Assembly: GCF_024713945.1 (NCBI RefSeq)
Contig: NC_134677.1
Location: 5,955,001 to 6,019,000 of the forward strand
Source: Dermatophagoides farinae
Taxonomy: Eukaryota; Arthropoda; Arachnida; Sarcoptiformes; Pyroglyphidae
DNA: 64,000 bases
Reading direction: 5' to 3'
Translations under genes and position numbers: made by a program
In this document: one piece after another, positions 47,924 to 60,934 of the stretch
How positions within the stretch are numbered: the stretch's first letter is position 1
Layout of the letters: each line of letters begins with the position of its first letter
Notes under the pieces: model-generated
The model's database searches: none
Seen by the model: only the letters and a program-made list of their open reading frames with translations
Told to the model about the DNA's origin: nothing

Positions 47924-48842
47924 ATGGAAAGAACCGATTCTAGGGTGATAATTTTACCAGAATCATCTTCATGGCAGCGATCGGATAATTACATTTCGAG
48001 TAGTGATCGATATAATTTTGGTAATGCTTTTAAGAAATGTTCAAAATATTTTCATCGTTTGTTTCGAATGAATCATATGGATTTTGAGTTTGCCTTTTGG
48101 CAAATGGTTTATTTATTTTCGAACCCTAAAAAAGTGTATGTTCTTTGATTTATTATTTTTTTTAGGTATTACTATTTTTGTATCATTTATTTAAATAGTT
48201 ACAGAAACTTTCAGTATCGAAAACAAACCAAGAATCAATTTGCTCGTGATGATCCTGCCTTTTTAGTATTGCTTTCCATTTGGTTTATAATATCAGCCAC
48301 GGGTCTTTCATTGGTTCTTCATCTTCATTTTGTTGGTTTTATCAAATTTTTATTATGGGTTGTACTTGTCGATTGTATCCTTATCGGCATGATTGTCGCT
48401 TCGATTTTTTGGTTTATAACGAATTTTTTTCTGAAGAAAAAATCTAATCAAGATGTAGAATGGGGTTTTACTTTTGACGTTCACCTCAATGCCTTTTTCC
48501 CACCATTATTGATTCTTCACGTATTTCAATTGTTTTTTTACAATGGTAAGATTAATTCATTTTACGGATGATTATTAATTATATCAATTTATGATCTGAT
48601 TAGTTTTCATCAGTACCGATTCATTTTTGGCACGTTTATTTGGCAACACCCTGTTCATGATTGCTGTCACCTATTACTGTTATATTACATTTTTAGGATA
48701 CAGTTCATTATCATTTTTACAACATACTGAACGTATTCTTTATCCTCTGGTACCATTGTTTTTGTTTTATTTTATGGCAACATTGGCTGGTCATAATATT
48801 TGTCGCACTATAATGGATTTCTATCATTATCGAGTATATTGA
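47924..48842 (+). CDS. UNC50: UNC-50 homologue, Golgi/ER membrane protein
   Basis: Multi-pass inner-nuclear/Golgi membrane protein that in C. elegans is needed for trafficking of nicotinic acetylcholine receptors. Three exons, 47924-48135, 48199-48545, 48604-48842; 265 residues (human 259). Matching blocks are RLFRMNHMDFEFAFWQMVYL, VYRNFQYRKQTKNQFARDDP then AFLVLL, a TM region with SATGLSLVLHL, VEWGFTFDVHLNAFFPPLLI, HVFQLFFYN, then TFLGYSSLSFLQHTERILYP and the terminal FYHYRVY (human FYKYRVK). Five membrane segments are expected. The second junction uses the acceptor before TTTTCATC, which keeps the family frame. Tail-to-tail with EXOC1, 133 bp between stops. Confidence 0.95.
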
Positions 48843-48975
48843 AATTTTGTGATTTCTATTGTTTTGTATTTTATTGTAAAATATTTATTTAAATAATTAT
48901 TTTTATTACAATGGCAATATTTTTCATATTAAAATACATATAAATATAATTTTATGAATAACAAGAAAAATTCAA

Positions 48976-51732
48976 TCAATGTGTTTGTGCGATTTCTGAA
49001 AAAATATTCAAAACATGATCAATAGTAAACATAAGGCATATGTTGGATTCTGGATAACATTTTTTAATCATTTCTTGTATGTATTTATATTGGGTTATGA
49101 ATTCTTCTTGCATTGAACGCCAAATAACCTAAATATTAATAATGAAAAATAATTATGGACAAATCAATTCGATCATTAATGAAAAAATGCTCACCTGAAT
49201 CAATGTGCTTTCAGGATCGGATACATGTTTTTCCACACGACGATACATTTCTTCTAGTCCTTTTTTAATATCTTTGAGGTTACATTCTTTTATCACTTTA
49301 CGAAGTTCTTGTTTACTGAACGCTAATTGATAACCGATTTCTTCTTCTTTGATGCCTTGTTTAACTTTTTGTTGAACACCTTCGAAGAATATATTCAATT
49401 TTTCCAATGGACGACGGAAATTAATATTCACATATTCTTTCAATGCATTATTATAATAATCTTTTGCAACTTTTTTTTCATTATTTAAACAAGCAATCTT
49501 TAATGATGATAACATTATCTGAAGATAATGATAGTTTTCAATTTCAATTATCTGTGATGGTGTCTTATAAATTCGTTGATGTTCTTTTGCAATTCTTGAA
49601 ATTGAATGAAATATTTTCTCCAACAAAATACCATACCAACGATCAATATCGGTTCGACGTTGGCCATATTTGATAATGTTCTCGGTTTGTTTGGCAAAGT
49701 TTTCGAAACGTTTGACAAACGAGAGGACACCGATTTTCGTACGTTTCGGATCTTTGGCTTCTTCTATTTCTGTTTGTATTGATTGCATATAACGATCAAA
49801 ATTACGTTTGACCTGAATTAAAATATTTCCATAAGCTTTCGAAAGGAATGAACCGGCATCCTGAGCGTTAAGAACATGACTAGTCAATCGTACAAGAAAA
49901 TACATAGAATATAGTCCATCAATTTTGTCATAATGAGATATAAAACTGATGAATTCATTTTCAAATGATTTAAATAATTCAGCTAGAATACTGCGAAGTT
50001 TATCCTGTTTTTTCGATTGCATTGATTGTTCCGAAACACTTGAGCTATGATTTGAAACATCAGTTTCACTGGGACTACTTTTATTAGTCATAGTAGGCGT
50101 TGAAGGTATCGATATGTTCTGATTGTCGAGGTCAAAAAATTTATTGCAAAAATGTTGTTCAACAAGACAAACTGGATCAATACTTTTCAATAAGAATTCA
50201 ATGTATGAATCAAATTCTTCCCATTCAGAAAGACTAACTTCAGAACTACGTATGGAAACATTGTCGATAGTAGTTTCATTATTACTCGAAGATGCATATG
50301 ATCCACGCCGAAAATCAGTTTTTAGGTCATTTATAGCAAGACTTTTGCGTTTAGAAATTTCGCTTGATTGACCGATTCCTTTAGAATTATAAACATAACG
50401 ATCACGAAGATAATCGAAAAAGTATGAAAATTCTTTTTCGTAAACAATACTGAAAGTATTAGTATAGAAAACTATTAACGATGCATATGATTTTGGATCA
50501 AATACACGAATCCATTTGATAAATTCACCATATCCAAATAATTGATTATGAACTTTTGAATGTTCAGTCAATACTTGTTCATTACCTTTCATTACATTGC
50601 TTCGTTCTAGATATTCATTTGATAAATTGGTCATAATACTTCGAAACTGGTCCATTAATTTTTCCAAGAATTTCGATGCAATACCATTCAGATATCTTTT
50701 CTGTTCAGTAACGCCTTGCAGCGAATTCAATGTTGGTGATATTTCAAATTGGATTGCTTCTTGTAATCGCATTGCGGCCTCAATACATCGACCATAACTA
50801 GCGATAGAATTAAAATCATATTCTTTCAGCAGATATTCATCTTCTTTGGCAAAATCTAACTTGGTAACTAATTGTCCAAATTCATCAAGTAGACGTTTAT
50901 TATTATCGTTGTATGTTTGTACAATGGCTTCTTTCTTTTCAACTTTTTGAACTATATCACGAACATTTTTGAGCAAACTTTCATAATAGATAATCTTGTT
51001 TTCTAATCTAAATGTTTCATCGATCGTGTTCTGAAGAATGGTCATCAAGTCCATAACACGTTGTTCGGATGCCATAATATCCTGAATGTTCAGTGAATCC
51101 ATATTGGCCAAATCTCGAGATAATTTCTCGGTTAATGCTTCAGCATTGTTGATTGGATTTTCTACTTCTAATTGAAAAAGTCTTTCAAGATCGGCCTCTT
51201 CACGGTTGGTGAGTGCTTGATACGAATCATTCTCCTGATTCCAATCACCATTTTCAAGTTTTTCATTTGTAGAAATTTCTTCTAATTGATTAAATACCAA
51301 TGCAGATGCTGGCTGACCATTGGAAATGTTGATGAATTTGATATGAAAATAAGCTGGCACTTGATTGACGATCTGTTTGATAGATTGTAAGAATGATGAT
51401 TTTTCCTTCTGACTATTGGCAATCCATCGGAATTCTTGTTTATTTTTGAAACGTATCTCAAATTCGGGTTCATTGCTTTCATGTTTTGAATCAATCTGTT
51501 GTATTTCATCAAATTGCCAGATTTTATCTTTTTTGTATGATTGATCAGTTTTTTTAATTAGATATAAAAAATGTGTATTGATATTGTTGACAACGATGGC
51601 TAAAAAATAATTTGATTTACTTTTTTTCTTATTCGGTTTGTTTACAATAATCAAATATTTTAATCGTTCACTATTCAGCTGAAACAATTCTCTATTGATA
51701 ATTTGTTGTTGTTGTTGTTGTATCGATGTCAT
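48976..51732 (-). CDS. EXOC1: exocyst complex component 1 (SEC3)
   Basis: Subunit of the octameric exocyst that tethers secretory vesicles to the plasma membrane. Two exons, 51732-49195 and 49128-48976, 896 residues (human 894). The N-terminal PH-like domain that binds phosphoinositides and Rho GTPases is visible around residues 15-135 (ERLKYLIIVNKP, WQFDEIQQIDSK, FEIRFKNKQEFRWIANSQKE), then a coiled coil (residues about 170-290), and the CATCHR-type helical-rod body (YGRCIEAAMRLQEAIQFEIS, GLYSMYFLVRLTSHVLNAQD then AGSFLSKAYGNILIQVKRNF) to the C-terminus DHVLNIFSEIAQTH. A Ser-rich linker near 50030-50300 is probably disordered. A Gln run follows the start (MTSIQQQQQQ). The second exon was found from the strong GTGAGC donor. 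Confidence 0.93.
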
Positions 51733-52885
51733 TCTGTTTCGTTGTTTTTTACTTGAAACTGTTGATGAAATTGAATTCCTTTGTAATCAAAGATAATAAT
51801 AAATAAAATGATAATAATATAATAAATTCAATTCCAAATGCAGGATTCTGTTGAATAAGCAATAATGTTTACAAAATAAATACTCCCACGACAACATTGC
51901 CCATTACTGACATCTAATGCTTACATCATCAACTATTTTTTGATTTACATCATCAATTCAATATTATTATTTCCCATGTAAAAAAATTTGTTAATCCTAG
52001 TCAACATTCATTGCAATCATTATCATTATCGACCATAATTAATGTTATATGGACAAAACATTTGTCTTTATTTCATTAGCTGTCAAAATGGATAAGATGG
52101 ATGGATTTCCCGTTTGTTCTAAAATGATCAACAAGAATGTTTTAGTATAGCAATTTACAATTGTCAATATGTGTAATGTGTGTAATTTAAAACGACTATC
52201 AATGAAAATTTGTCACCATCACGTGTTCACCAGATGACAATGACGTTTTGAATTTTCATACAATTGTCTATATTTTGTTAGCCATACAAAAATTGGTGAC
52301 ATTTTTTCATTTATGTTGTCCCGTTTTTTCATTTAAGATCCATTCAAATGACAACTCCATATTGACATTATTTGGTGTGTAAGCTTTGGCCACCACCACC
52401 ACCATCATAACCACTACAATGGTAAAAGCGAAATATTGCCCGATAAAGCTTGGGCAGGGTCAATTTGTGGTGTGGATGCAGTGAACTTTCAAATGTCCTC
52501 CATTGGAACAACCATTAACGCTACGATGGTTCTTATTGATATGTCCACTATGGCCACCACCACTACGGTTTGGTTCTGAAGATAAACAAAAACATGGAGA
52601 GAAGCAAAGCTCATGAACCCTAAAACTCTTGTCCTTCAACTATGAACGCGCTCAGCACAAAACTCGCGAGACGATTGGTCGTTGAAGAAGTTTTTTTTTC
52701 ATTCAACTGTTTATTGTTCCAATACATATAAGCCATCTTTGTGTTTTGTTCGAATGTTTTACTGAAAAATTTGATTCACGTTTTTTTTGTTGTTTGGTGT
52801 TTGTATGTGCACTGTTTAATTATAATCATTTGGTGCCTAATGAACCTTTGAAATCTTCAACAGAAAAAAAAGAAAGTGAAAGAAA
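51733..52885. other. intergenic region between EXOC1 and otopetrin
   Basis: Head-to-head spacing of about 1.15 kb. The stretch 52370-52690 is notably more GC-rich and complex than its surroundings, is open in one frame on each strand, and contains a CTCGCGAG palindrome next to GATTGGT (reverse CCAAT box) near 52663-52682, which suggests the otopetrin promoter or a conserved element. Confidence 0.45.
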
Positions 52886-53193
52886 ATGTTTGAAAATTGG
52901 TGCCGTTCATGTACGGGTGAATCGTTGGAAATATCCCAAGAGATGCCCGAACAGAATGGAGGTGATTCAACCTTAATTGACAATGACACCGATGTGGCTA
53001 CGGCCATGATGTTACATTCACAACAATCCACCAATGATGATTCGATCATTGTCGAATTCAATAATGAAAAATTTGATTCAAATAATCATGGAATGACAAA
53101 GAAGAAAAAATCAGCAAAAACAACGAAAAACGATAATTTACAAATAAAAATGAAACAGGCTAAAATTGGCCAAGAGAAAAAACAATATGCAAG
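52886..53193 (+). CDS. candidate alternative first exon of otopetrin
   Basis: Open frame from ATG (MFENWCRSCTGESLEISQEM) to a strong donor AAG/GTAAGA at 53193/53194, leaving two bases. That phase matches the otopetrin exon at 55345 exactly (AG plus G gives Arg, then TAAFIVTS). It encodes about 102 residues, acidic in the first two thirds and Lys-rich at the end (TKKKKSAKTTK). An unrelated first exon at 54636-55093 ends in the same phase. I treat the two as alternative N-termini of one channel gene; an independent gene is less likely because no other downstream exon was found. Confidence 0.55.
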
Positions 53194-53873
53194 GTAAGAT
53201 ACAAAAAAAAAAAAAAATAAAACAAAATAAAAATTCGGCAATGCATCATTGCCTCGTCTTTGTTTTGTTGTCTACTTGGCTTTTGTTGAAACAATTTCTC
53301 TGTCATTCGATTCGATCTTTTTTGATTCGATTTATTAATTTATTTTTTGGGTTAAATATCCCGTATCAATTTCTACATTAATCAAATTAAAAATGACTAT
53401 ATATAATGTTGATTTGTTCAGCAACAAATGAATTATTTTTAATTCAAATTTCTAATCTGTCCAAGGCAAGAATTATTGTGCAAAAAAAAGGATTCAATGG
53501 CCTCGTACTTTTTTTCTATCTTTGAACATTGCTGTCACTTGTCAAAATAAAAAAAAAACCTTAATCATATGAGGCGAGTGTGTGTGTGTGTGTGTGTGTA
53601 TACGTTTATGTGATCTTCATTTCTGATACGAATGGCAAACGACAATAACTTGAACAAGATCAAGAAACATAGTTCATTGCATAGTTTATTTCTATTTATT
53701 TCTCATTAATTGAAAACTCATAATAATCTTATTATTATTATCATTTATGTTGTTTTGTTATGAAAAATTTAGAAACCGTAATATTCACGCCTAATATAAA
53801 GCTATTTATATGTTTTCTTGTTTATCTAAATAGGTCTATTCCGATCCATTCATGTATATCCGGTATGAATAAT

Positions 53874-53880
<7 letters not shown>

Positions 53881-53904
<24 letters not shown>
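53881..53904. repeat. (AG)n microsatellite
   Basis: Twelve uninterrupted dinucleotide units, extended imperfectly to the left. Confidence 0.9.
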
Positions 53905-54418
53905 TGTTAATGACGTTCACCATCATCATTGATATGATGATCGATATGACTTTGGCAAATTATTTATTCAAATAACTATTTACGCTTGATGTTTTTTTTA
54001 TTTTATTTTTGATGGAATTTATCACCATCAATTGATCATCATTGATGACTAATATTGGAGAAAATCTTATTATAACGTCATATATATAGTGTTTGTCGAT
54101 ACCGTAATCTACCTGACAAATGCCGAAGGCCATATTTTATGTGTTTAAGTGTAGTGAAATATGAAACAAGTATGATGAAAAAAAAACGGCAAACGGTTGC
54201 TACATTTCATTCACAAATCAAACAATAACAACAACAACAACAAATGAATGAATGAACGAACGAAAGGGAAAAATGAAACGAAAAATTTTATGAGAGAAAA
54301 AAAATGAAATGACATATACGAAAGGCAAAGGGAAGCCATTTTTATTTCTTCTCAAATAACAATGTAATTGCTTGAATAAAGTTGTTGTTTTTTTTTTTGG
54401 TTGTGGTTAAATAATTTG

Positions 54419-54458
54419 CACACACACACACACACATGTGTGTGTTTGTGTGTGTGTT
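54419..54458. repeat. CA tract followed by TG tract, inverted repeat
   Basis: About nine CA units are directly followed by a run of TG units with one TT interruption, so the segment can fold back on itself as a hairpin. Confidence 0.85.
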
Positions 54459-54635
54459 TACAATTAAGTGTTTCAGCCACTTTTAAGATCATTGTTCTAT
54501 ATTATCCACATGATGATGATGGCGATGATAAACAGATAAAATAGATGAAATTTGATTGAATTTTTTTTTCATCTCAATCATGTTCAATTCAATCAAATCA
54601 TTTGAATCGATTGGTGGTTAGATTTCCGGTTGAAT

Positions 54636-57600
54636 ATGTCGTCGTCAAAATTATTTTCATCGAATCGAAAAAATGAATCGAATACTAATAATAATCGTAA
54701 TCACCGAATTGAAAGATCAAGTGCTTCCAGTGAAACATCATTAATATCATCAATAACTAATTGTTCATCCGATAATTTGGGTTATCATAATCGTATTTAT
54801 AATGATAATAATCAAAGACATTCAAATGGTCATCATCATCATCATCATTATCAATTATCACATGATCAGAATCCAAATGAAATTCATCATTTACCACACC
54901 ACAATCACCATCGCCACCAACATCATTGTCAACATCATCATCATGATACGAATCCGAATCATGTTCACCATGATAATAATAATGGAACAAGGATCAATAA
55001 TAAAATCGATATGATGCTAACACGTTCCATTTCATCATTGATGCTTTCACAATCAGCCAGTAAAAATTCCGTTTATCTACCGAAAAATTCCAAGTGTGTT
55101 ATAAATTTTGTCTAATCGTTCATGATGATATGAGCAAAAATTTTTTTGATTATTATTAGTTTATCTATTTTAAAATTGGCTTAAAAATGAATTTATCGTT
55201 TTCATTTTTATTGTTCAAAAAAAAATTTTTTTTTTTTATACCAAAAATGCACCAAAAGATTGAAATCATTAAAATGAAACAGAACAAATTATATTACTAT
55301 ATATTAAATTCATATTTCCATTTCCTTTTTTTCTGCTTACACAGGACGGCTGCATTCATTGTAACCAGCTCGATTTATGGCCAATTATTGGTTGTCGTAT
55401 GCATCGCATTATTCACAGCCAAAATTGTTGCTCCAGTTCTGCCATTATGGTATTTTGAGGTATGTCGGTCTTTCATTGTTTTTTTTTCTTTTGACAAAAA
55501 TTATAGTTCACACACACACAGACGAAACATTGATTTTAGGCTTATGTTTCTTTCTTTCATTATTACATCGTTTTTGCATTCTAATTTAATTCCATTCTAT
55601 TTCGATTTTCGTTTCATTGTGGCGAAAATGATGGTCTAAGAACAAAGAATGATAATAATAATAAAATAAGTCTTGAACAAGGAATTCCCTAACGGAGAAA
55701 AAAATGACTGGCTACAATTGACAATACAGTAGTCAAAGGACTCAAATGGTGTAGAATTCTCAAGAGGATGTCTTTTTCTCTTTCTTTTTTTTCAATATTA
55801 TCCTTCATCATTTTTTTTTGTTTCTTCATTCTGTTTGGTTCCGTTTCAGCTCCGTGAAACTCTAATTTGCTAATGTTAATTAGCAGTATGTCGTTGCGTT
55901 ATGTTCATCACCATCATCATCAACAACAATATCATCATCATTAAAGAATATGTGTGTGTGCCTGGCTGCTTAAATCTGGTCTGTATTCATAGCACACACA
56001 CACACACACACACACAACCATAATCATATACCGAAACACTTTTTTCAAATTATCATCATTCTTCAAACAAAATTCTAATACTATAGTTCTATGCTTGATT
56101 CGAAGAATTTATCTTTCTCAATTAATTTTTTTGTTTTGTTTTTTTTTCATCTATTTGTTCATACAGGCATTCTACTTATATCTGTACGCGTTTAGCCTAT
56201 TGTTCCTGTTTTATGTTTATATCTACTTGCTCAATGATGTTCCTAAATTGGATACTTTTCGTACGTATATTGTTTTCTTGTTATTATTTTATAATATAAC
56301 TATAGATAGAATAGACAACATGGACAAAATTAAATACATACCACTAAACAAACAAGTTGATTAACTTCCTGTTTGGTCCTTTTTTTCCGTTTTTTATTTC
56401 TATTTTTTCTCTTTGATTTTATTCTCTGGCTGTCATTGTCATCGTCATTGGGCAAAATAAAATAGACATCAGGAATTATGAAGGAAAAAACCATAAAATC
56501 GGTGAAACCGATCGTTCGCATGCATCGATTTTTCTTCGTATCGGAAGCATCATATTTGGTCTTGGCGTTATGATTTATAATGGACTTGAATTTGGTGCAT
56601 ATTTTGAAATATCACCCGATTCTCCTTGCCATTCGATTCTATTAGGTAAGTGAATATTGGAAAAGGAGAAAAATTCAATGACATTATCTATCATCATTGA
56701 ATTTTGAAAAAAAATTATGAAAAAATACCGGAAATTCAATTTTCCATTTCATATTTGTTAACATGTTTTTTTTTTGCCAACCATCCATTCGAAATGAAAA
56801 GGAGTGAATCCAATCCTACAAGCAGCTTTCACATTTTCACAAATGTATTTCATATTCACATATTCACGTTTGATGATTAACAAATTCAAATTGATTGCTC
56901 GTATCGGTCTAATGCATTTGGTTGCTACAAATATATGCGTTTGGATTCGTACGTTAGGCAAAGAAGCATTACATGTAAGCATCAATGAAAGTGAAATTTA
57001 ATTCTGTAAAAAAATTTTCCTCTTTCATCAATTTTTTTTCTCGCCGTAGGAATTAAAAAGTAACTCTTCAAATTTGTCCTTACCTGAATCATCATCATCA
57101 TCATCATCTTTTTCAAATGATTTTACAACAAAAACAAAATCCAACGTAATGTCTACAAGTATTGGTAATATAACCGTAAACCATTTCAGCCATACGATAA
57201 ATTCTACATATTTTCAATGCCAAAATGAAAATGTTATGGGTTCGATTCTATTGAATGCCAGTCCTTATTTGTATCCATTTATTGTTGAATATTCGTTAAT
57301 TGCCGCTGCTTTTCTCTATATAATGTGGTCATCGATTGGCAAGAAATTTATGTTGTCATATGAAACCGATACAACTAATTCATCTACATCATGTCATCAT
57401 CATAACCATCAAATGCAAATAGACGATTTAAGTTCATCATCTCGTACATCTAGCTATCAGAATTTATCTGCATTATATAGCTGTCTTGGATCAAGTAAAG
57501 GTTTGTTACCTTAATTGAAAACCTTAATTAAATTTTTATTTGATTTGATTCGATTTCATTACAAACTCGTACGAACAAACACACAAGGAGAAAATCCATT

Positions 57601-60600
57601 ACTACTGTATATCAATGTGGAAAAAAAATTGTCATTGGTTCAGGTTTTTGATTTTTTTTGATTGGTCATTATAATCAACTTCACAAGTGTTCCGAATTCA
57701 ATTATTAACATTTTGTTTTTATCTATTATCTGCAATCGGCCTTTGTATCATTATGAAAGTCACTGTCTACTATCATCATCATCTTTATTATTATTATTAT
57801 AAAATAAGAACGATTAATTTCACACTACGTTATAATGTTAGTGTGTGTTTGTGACATTTATTACATTGTTTGACATTATTGTTAGCCAATACATTCATAT
57901 ATATGAAAAGAAAGAGAAGGAAAGATACAAACAATTTTCACGATGAAATTATCGATTAATTGGCTCACTTCACCAAAAATTTGATTCTATCTTATGTTGT
58001 TACCTAAAAGATTTTTTTTTTGTTGTTGTTTTCTATATATGTGTCTATTGGTACAACCTTCGATATCATTCTGACATCCTTTTTTTCTTTGAAGAAACAA
58101 TACGAATTGTAATGCCATGTTTTTTCAGACGATGAAATTTTTTTTTATTTCGTTCAGAACTTTGTTCATCAAGGGCAGCAAATGAAAAGCAACGAAAAAC
58201 AGAAAAAAAATGATAGGAATAATAAGTTAGTGTTTTCTGGATTTATGTTTCATGTTCTCAAACAATCTTTTTTTTTCTTTTTACTTTTGTTTTGTTTGCC
58301 CCCTTTATAAACAGTTTTTTTTTGTCCCCATTCTTTTCGTTGCCCAAAGTCACTTTTTTTGGAACACACACACACATTTTTTTTCTATTATTAATATGAA
58401 AAGTTCCATTAGTTTTCTATGTGGCAAATATTATTATTATAGAATATAAAACTCATGTTTTGTACATGACACGAAGACAAATCACTCTATTCCAGAAAAA
58501 AATATTATCCATCCTATGTGATATAATAATAATACTGGAATAAAAACGACCTACGACGACGATGATATTGCATGTTCCAATAAGTGAATGAGAGGAAAAA
58601 ATATCCTTAAAAAAAATAAAATAAACGGGGCGGCACATTACACACACTCATAGAACATGCACGCGAATTCTTACAAGAATATATCGTTTTTCCATACACT
58701 TTAAAAAGAGAGCGAGGGAAGAAAAAAAAAGCCAGTGAAAATTATTTGCTGATGATTTTCATTTTTTCTTTTCTCTCTCTCTCCATTTTACATTGGGCAT
58801 TTGCTAACGATATTTCTGGTCGTTTCATCGGTTGAATGCGTTTATTCAAAATTTTTTTTATTCTTTTTTTTTGCTATCGTTCTCAAGATTCTGGTACCTG
58901 ACATTTGTTATGTATGTTATGGCATCCCCTTTTCTCTGGTAAATGTGGAAGAAAAAACAAAGCAAAAATAAATGTGAGAGAGAGAGAAAGAAAAAGAAAA
59001 TGTCATTTGATGCATTGTCTTGTCATAATTTTTTTTTCTGTTTTCGGAATTCTTGATTTTTTGTCATATAATATTCGTTATATATAGAAAGATAGATAGA
59101 CACGATGTCATAAAGATTGGCTATTTGCTTGTTTGGCACTTATTTTTGACACATTTTTGTTTCACATATATATATTCGCTTTTCGTGTATTGATGAATGA
59201 GACATTCCAAAAATGAAAATATCTTCAGAATGCATCATAGATAGACCAAAAAAAAGCATCGAATATCGATAAACAACACACACGGGAAAAAATGTTTGCC
59301 ACACGTATACATTGAATTAGCTTTTTTTCTTTCTCGTTCTTCGTAATAATAATAATAATTTCTAATTCCATAGTGTAAAAAAATGAAATGTTTCTTCACA
59401 TTATTATTGGGTATAGAATCCATCAAATTGTTATGTGTTTTATGGTGTCATCTTATTTTTCTTTTTTTTCTTATATAGAATTTTCAACAATATATTTACT
59501 GTTGAAAATTTCTCACATTACCATCGTATACAACAGAATTTGAAAACTAATGATTCTTGTATTCTTGTTTTTTCTTTGTTCACAGGGCTATTTACTGGCT
59601 TTTTGTTTCTCGGTAAGTAGTGATAATCTTCTTATTATTTTCATGAAACATACACACACACACAAATATATAATTTAATCATTTTTATCTTATGAATAAC
59701 ATTGACATTCAGAATATTTGTGTGTGTATGTGTGTGTGTGTGAAGACATCATTATATGTATTGAAAACATTTTTAATTCTTATTTTTTTCACAAATTTTT
59801 TCCTCTTCTCATTTTTTTATATTATTATGTTAAATTATCGATTCCTGTAGCTATTTCGGTAACATCGCTTATCATATTTTTTGTATTGGTTCATCATCCA
59901 AATTATAACTTGATGGCATCATTGTTGAGCGACATTTCACATTCAATTCTTTTGATTCTAAGTAGCTTTGCTATTTTGATTGGCTTTTTCAAGATGCGTA
60001 ATTTGAAATTCTTGCCTGGTAAGTTCTTTCATCTCAATTTTTCTTTCGTTTTGTTGCGTTGAAATACGGTGTGTAACATTCGGTGTCGTATGTTTGCTTG
60101 ACTGAATGAATGAATTAATGAAAAGATGACGAACGGAATGTTGTCGACTCTTTTATTTATTATTATGTTAATTTTTTTTTCGTTTCTGACATTTTAATTT
60201 GAATGCAATGGCCTGAACAACAACAACAACAACAACAATAATAATAATAAAATGGCAATATGAAGCAATGAGAGATACGGCTGATGGGGGCTTACGTGAC
60301 TTGCTGTTAAGAATCGCTGCATTCGGCCTTTATGCCTATTCACTATTCGGAGTAATTGCAAGTTCATTTGAATTGAACTCACTTCAACACATTACCGTTT
60401 TGGTTACGAGCGTTTTGACTATCATTCAGGTAAATCACATACATACATTTTAATAGAATCTGATGTTTCTCTCGTTTTTCTCTACTTGAAACTAATTTTC
60501 AACAAAAACTTGGTGATTTGTGATGATGATAAAAATAAAATATTAAAAAATAGGTGACATTACAAACTTTGTTCATTTCCGATGTTGTTTGCCGAAAACG

Positions 60601-60877
60601 TACTGGCCAAAAGCAATCTGGACGACAACTAATTACATTTTTGCTTATAACAAACCTAACGCTTTGGATCGTTTATACATTTGTTATGCAAAAGTTGGAA
60701 GCATCACCAATTCAATTGAAAGTATTTGGATTCACCACATGGGCATTGATATTACGTATTACGTTACCGCTTTCAATATTTTATCGATTCCATTCTGCCA
60801 TTACATTTGCTGAAGTATGGAAAAATTCATATAAAACTTCCACATCATCATCAGTATCATCATCATCAACAAATTGA
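54636..60877 (+). CDS. otopetrin proton channel
   Basis: Proton-selective channel of the otopetrin family, used for acid sensing and pH control. Ten exons: 54636-55093, 55345-55459, 56167-56260, 56466-56645, 56802-56974, 57050-57500, 59586-59612, 59851-60018, 60266-60429, 60554-60877; 717 residues. The first exon encodes a cytosolic N-terminus very rich in His. Membrane segments then follow: IYGQLLVVVCIALFTAKIVA, LYLYAFSLLFLFYVYIYLL, HASIFLRIGSIIFGLGVMIY then NGLEFGAYFE, QAAFTFSQMYFIFTY, IARIGLMHLVATNICVWIRT then LGKEALHE (a family hallmark), PFIVEYSLIAAAFLYIMW, GFLFLVAISVTSLIIFFVLV, and five more ending in ITLPLSIFYRFHSAI. Twelve helices fit the family fold. A 27-nt exon (59586-59612) lies in the seventh helix. 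An alternative first exon is listed separately. Confidence 0.92.
55993..56016. repeat. (CA)n microsatellite
   Basis: Twelve uninterrupted CA units in the second intron after the otopetrin first exon. Confidence 0.9.
57501..59585. other. long otopetrin intron
   Basis: Intron of about 2.1 kb between the His/Ser-rich loop exon and the 27-nt exon. T-runs, CA tracts and an AG tract near 58977-58988 only; no nested gene is seen. Confidence 0.5.
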
Positions 60878-60928
60878 AAACCAAAGATCTCAAATTTGAT
60901 TCAAAATCAAATGAGAAAAAAAAATGAT

Positions 60929-60934
60929 AATAAA
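60929..60934 (+). terminator. AATAAA polyadenylation signal of otopetrin
   Basis: Canonical hexamer about 52 bp after the stop codon, followed by further AATAAA-like copies. Confidence 0.6.

Larger units (their letters stand above)
53194..54635. other. first-intron region of otopetrin
   Basis: If the exon at 52886 is used, this is intron. It holds TG tracts near 53579-53600, (AG)n at 53881-53904 and a CA/TG inverted repeat near 54419-54458. No coding exon is supported. Confidence 0.45.

Noticed and set aside
54757-54990. Asp-rich minus-strand frame opposite the otopetrin first exon
   Set aside because: Mirror of the His-coding CAT repeats; the plus-strand frame has proper splice sites.
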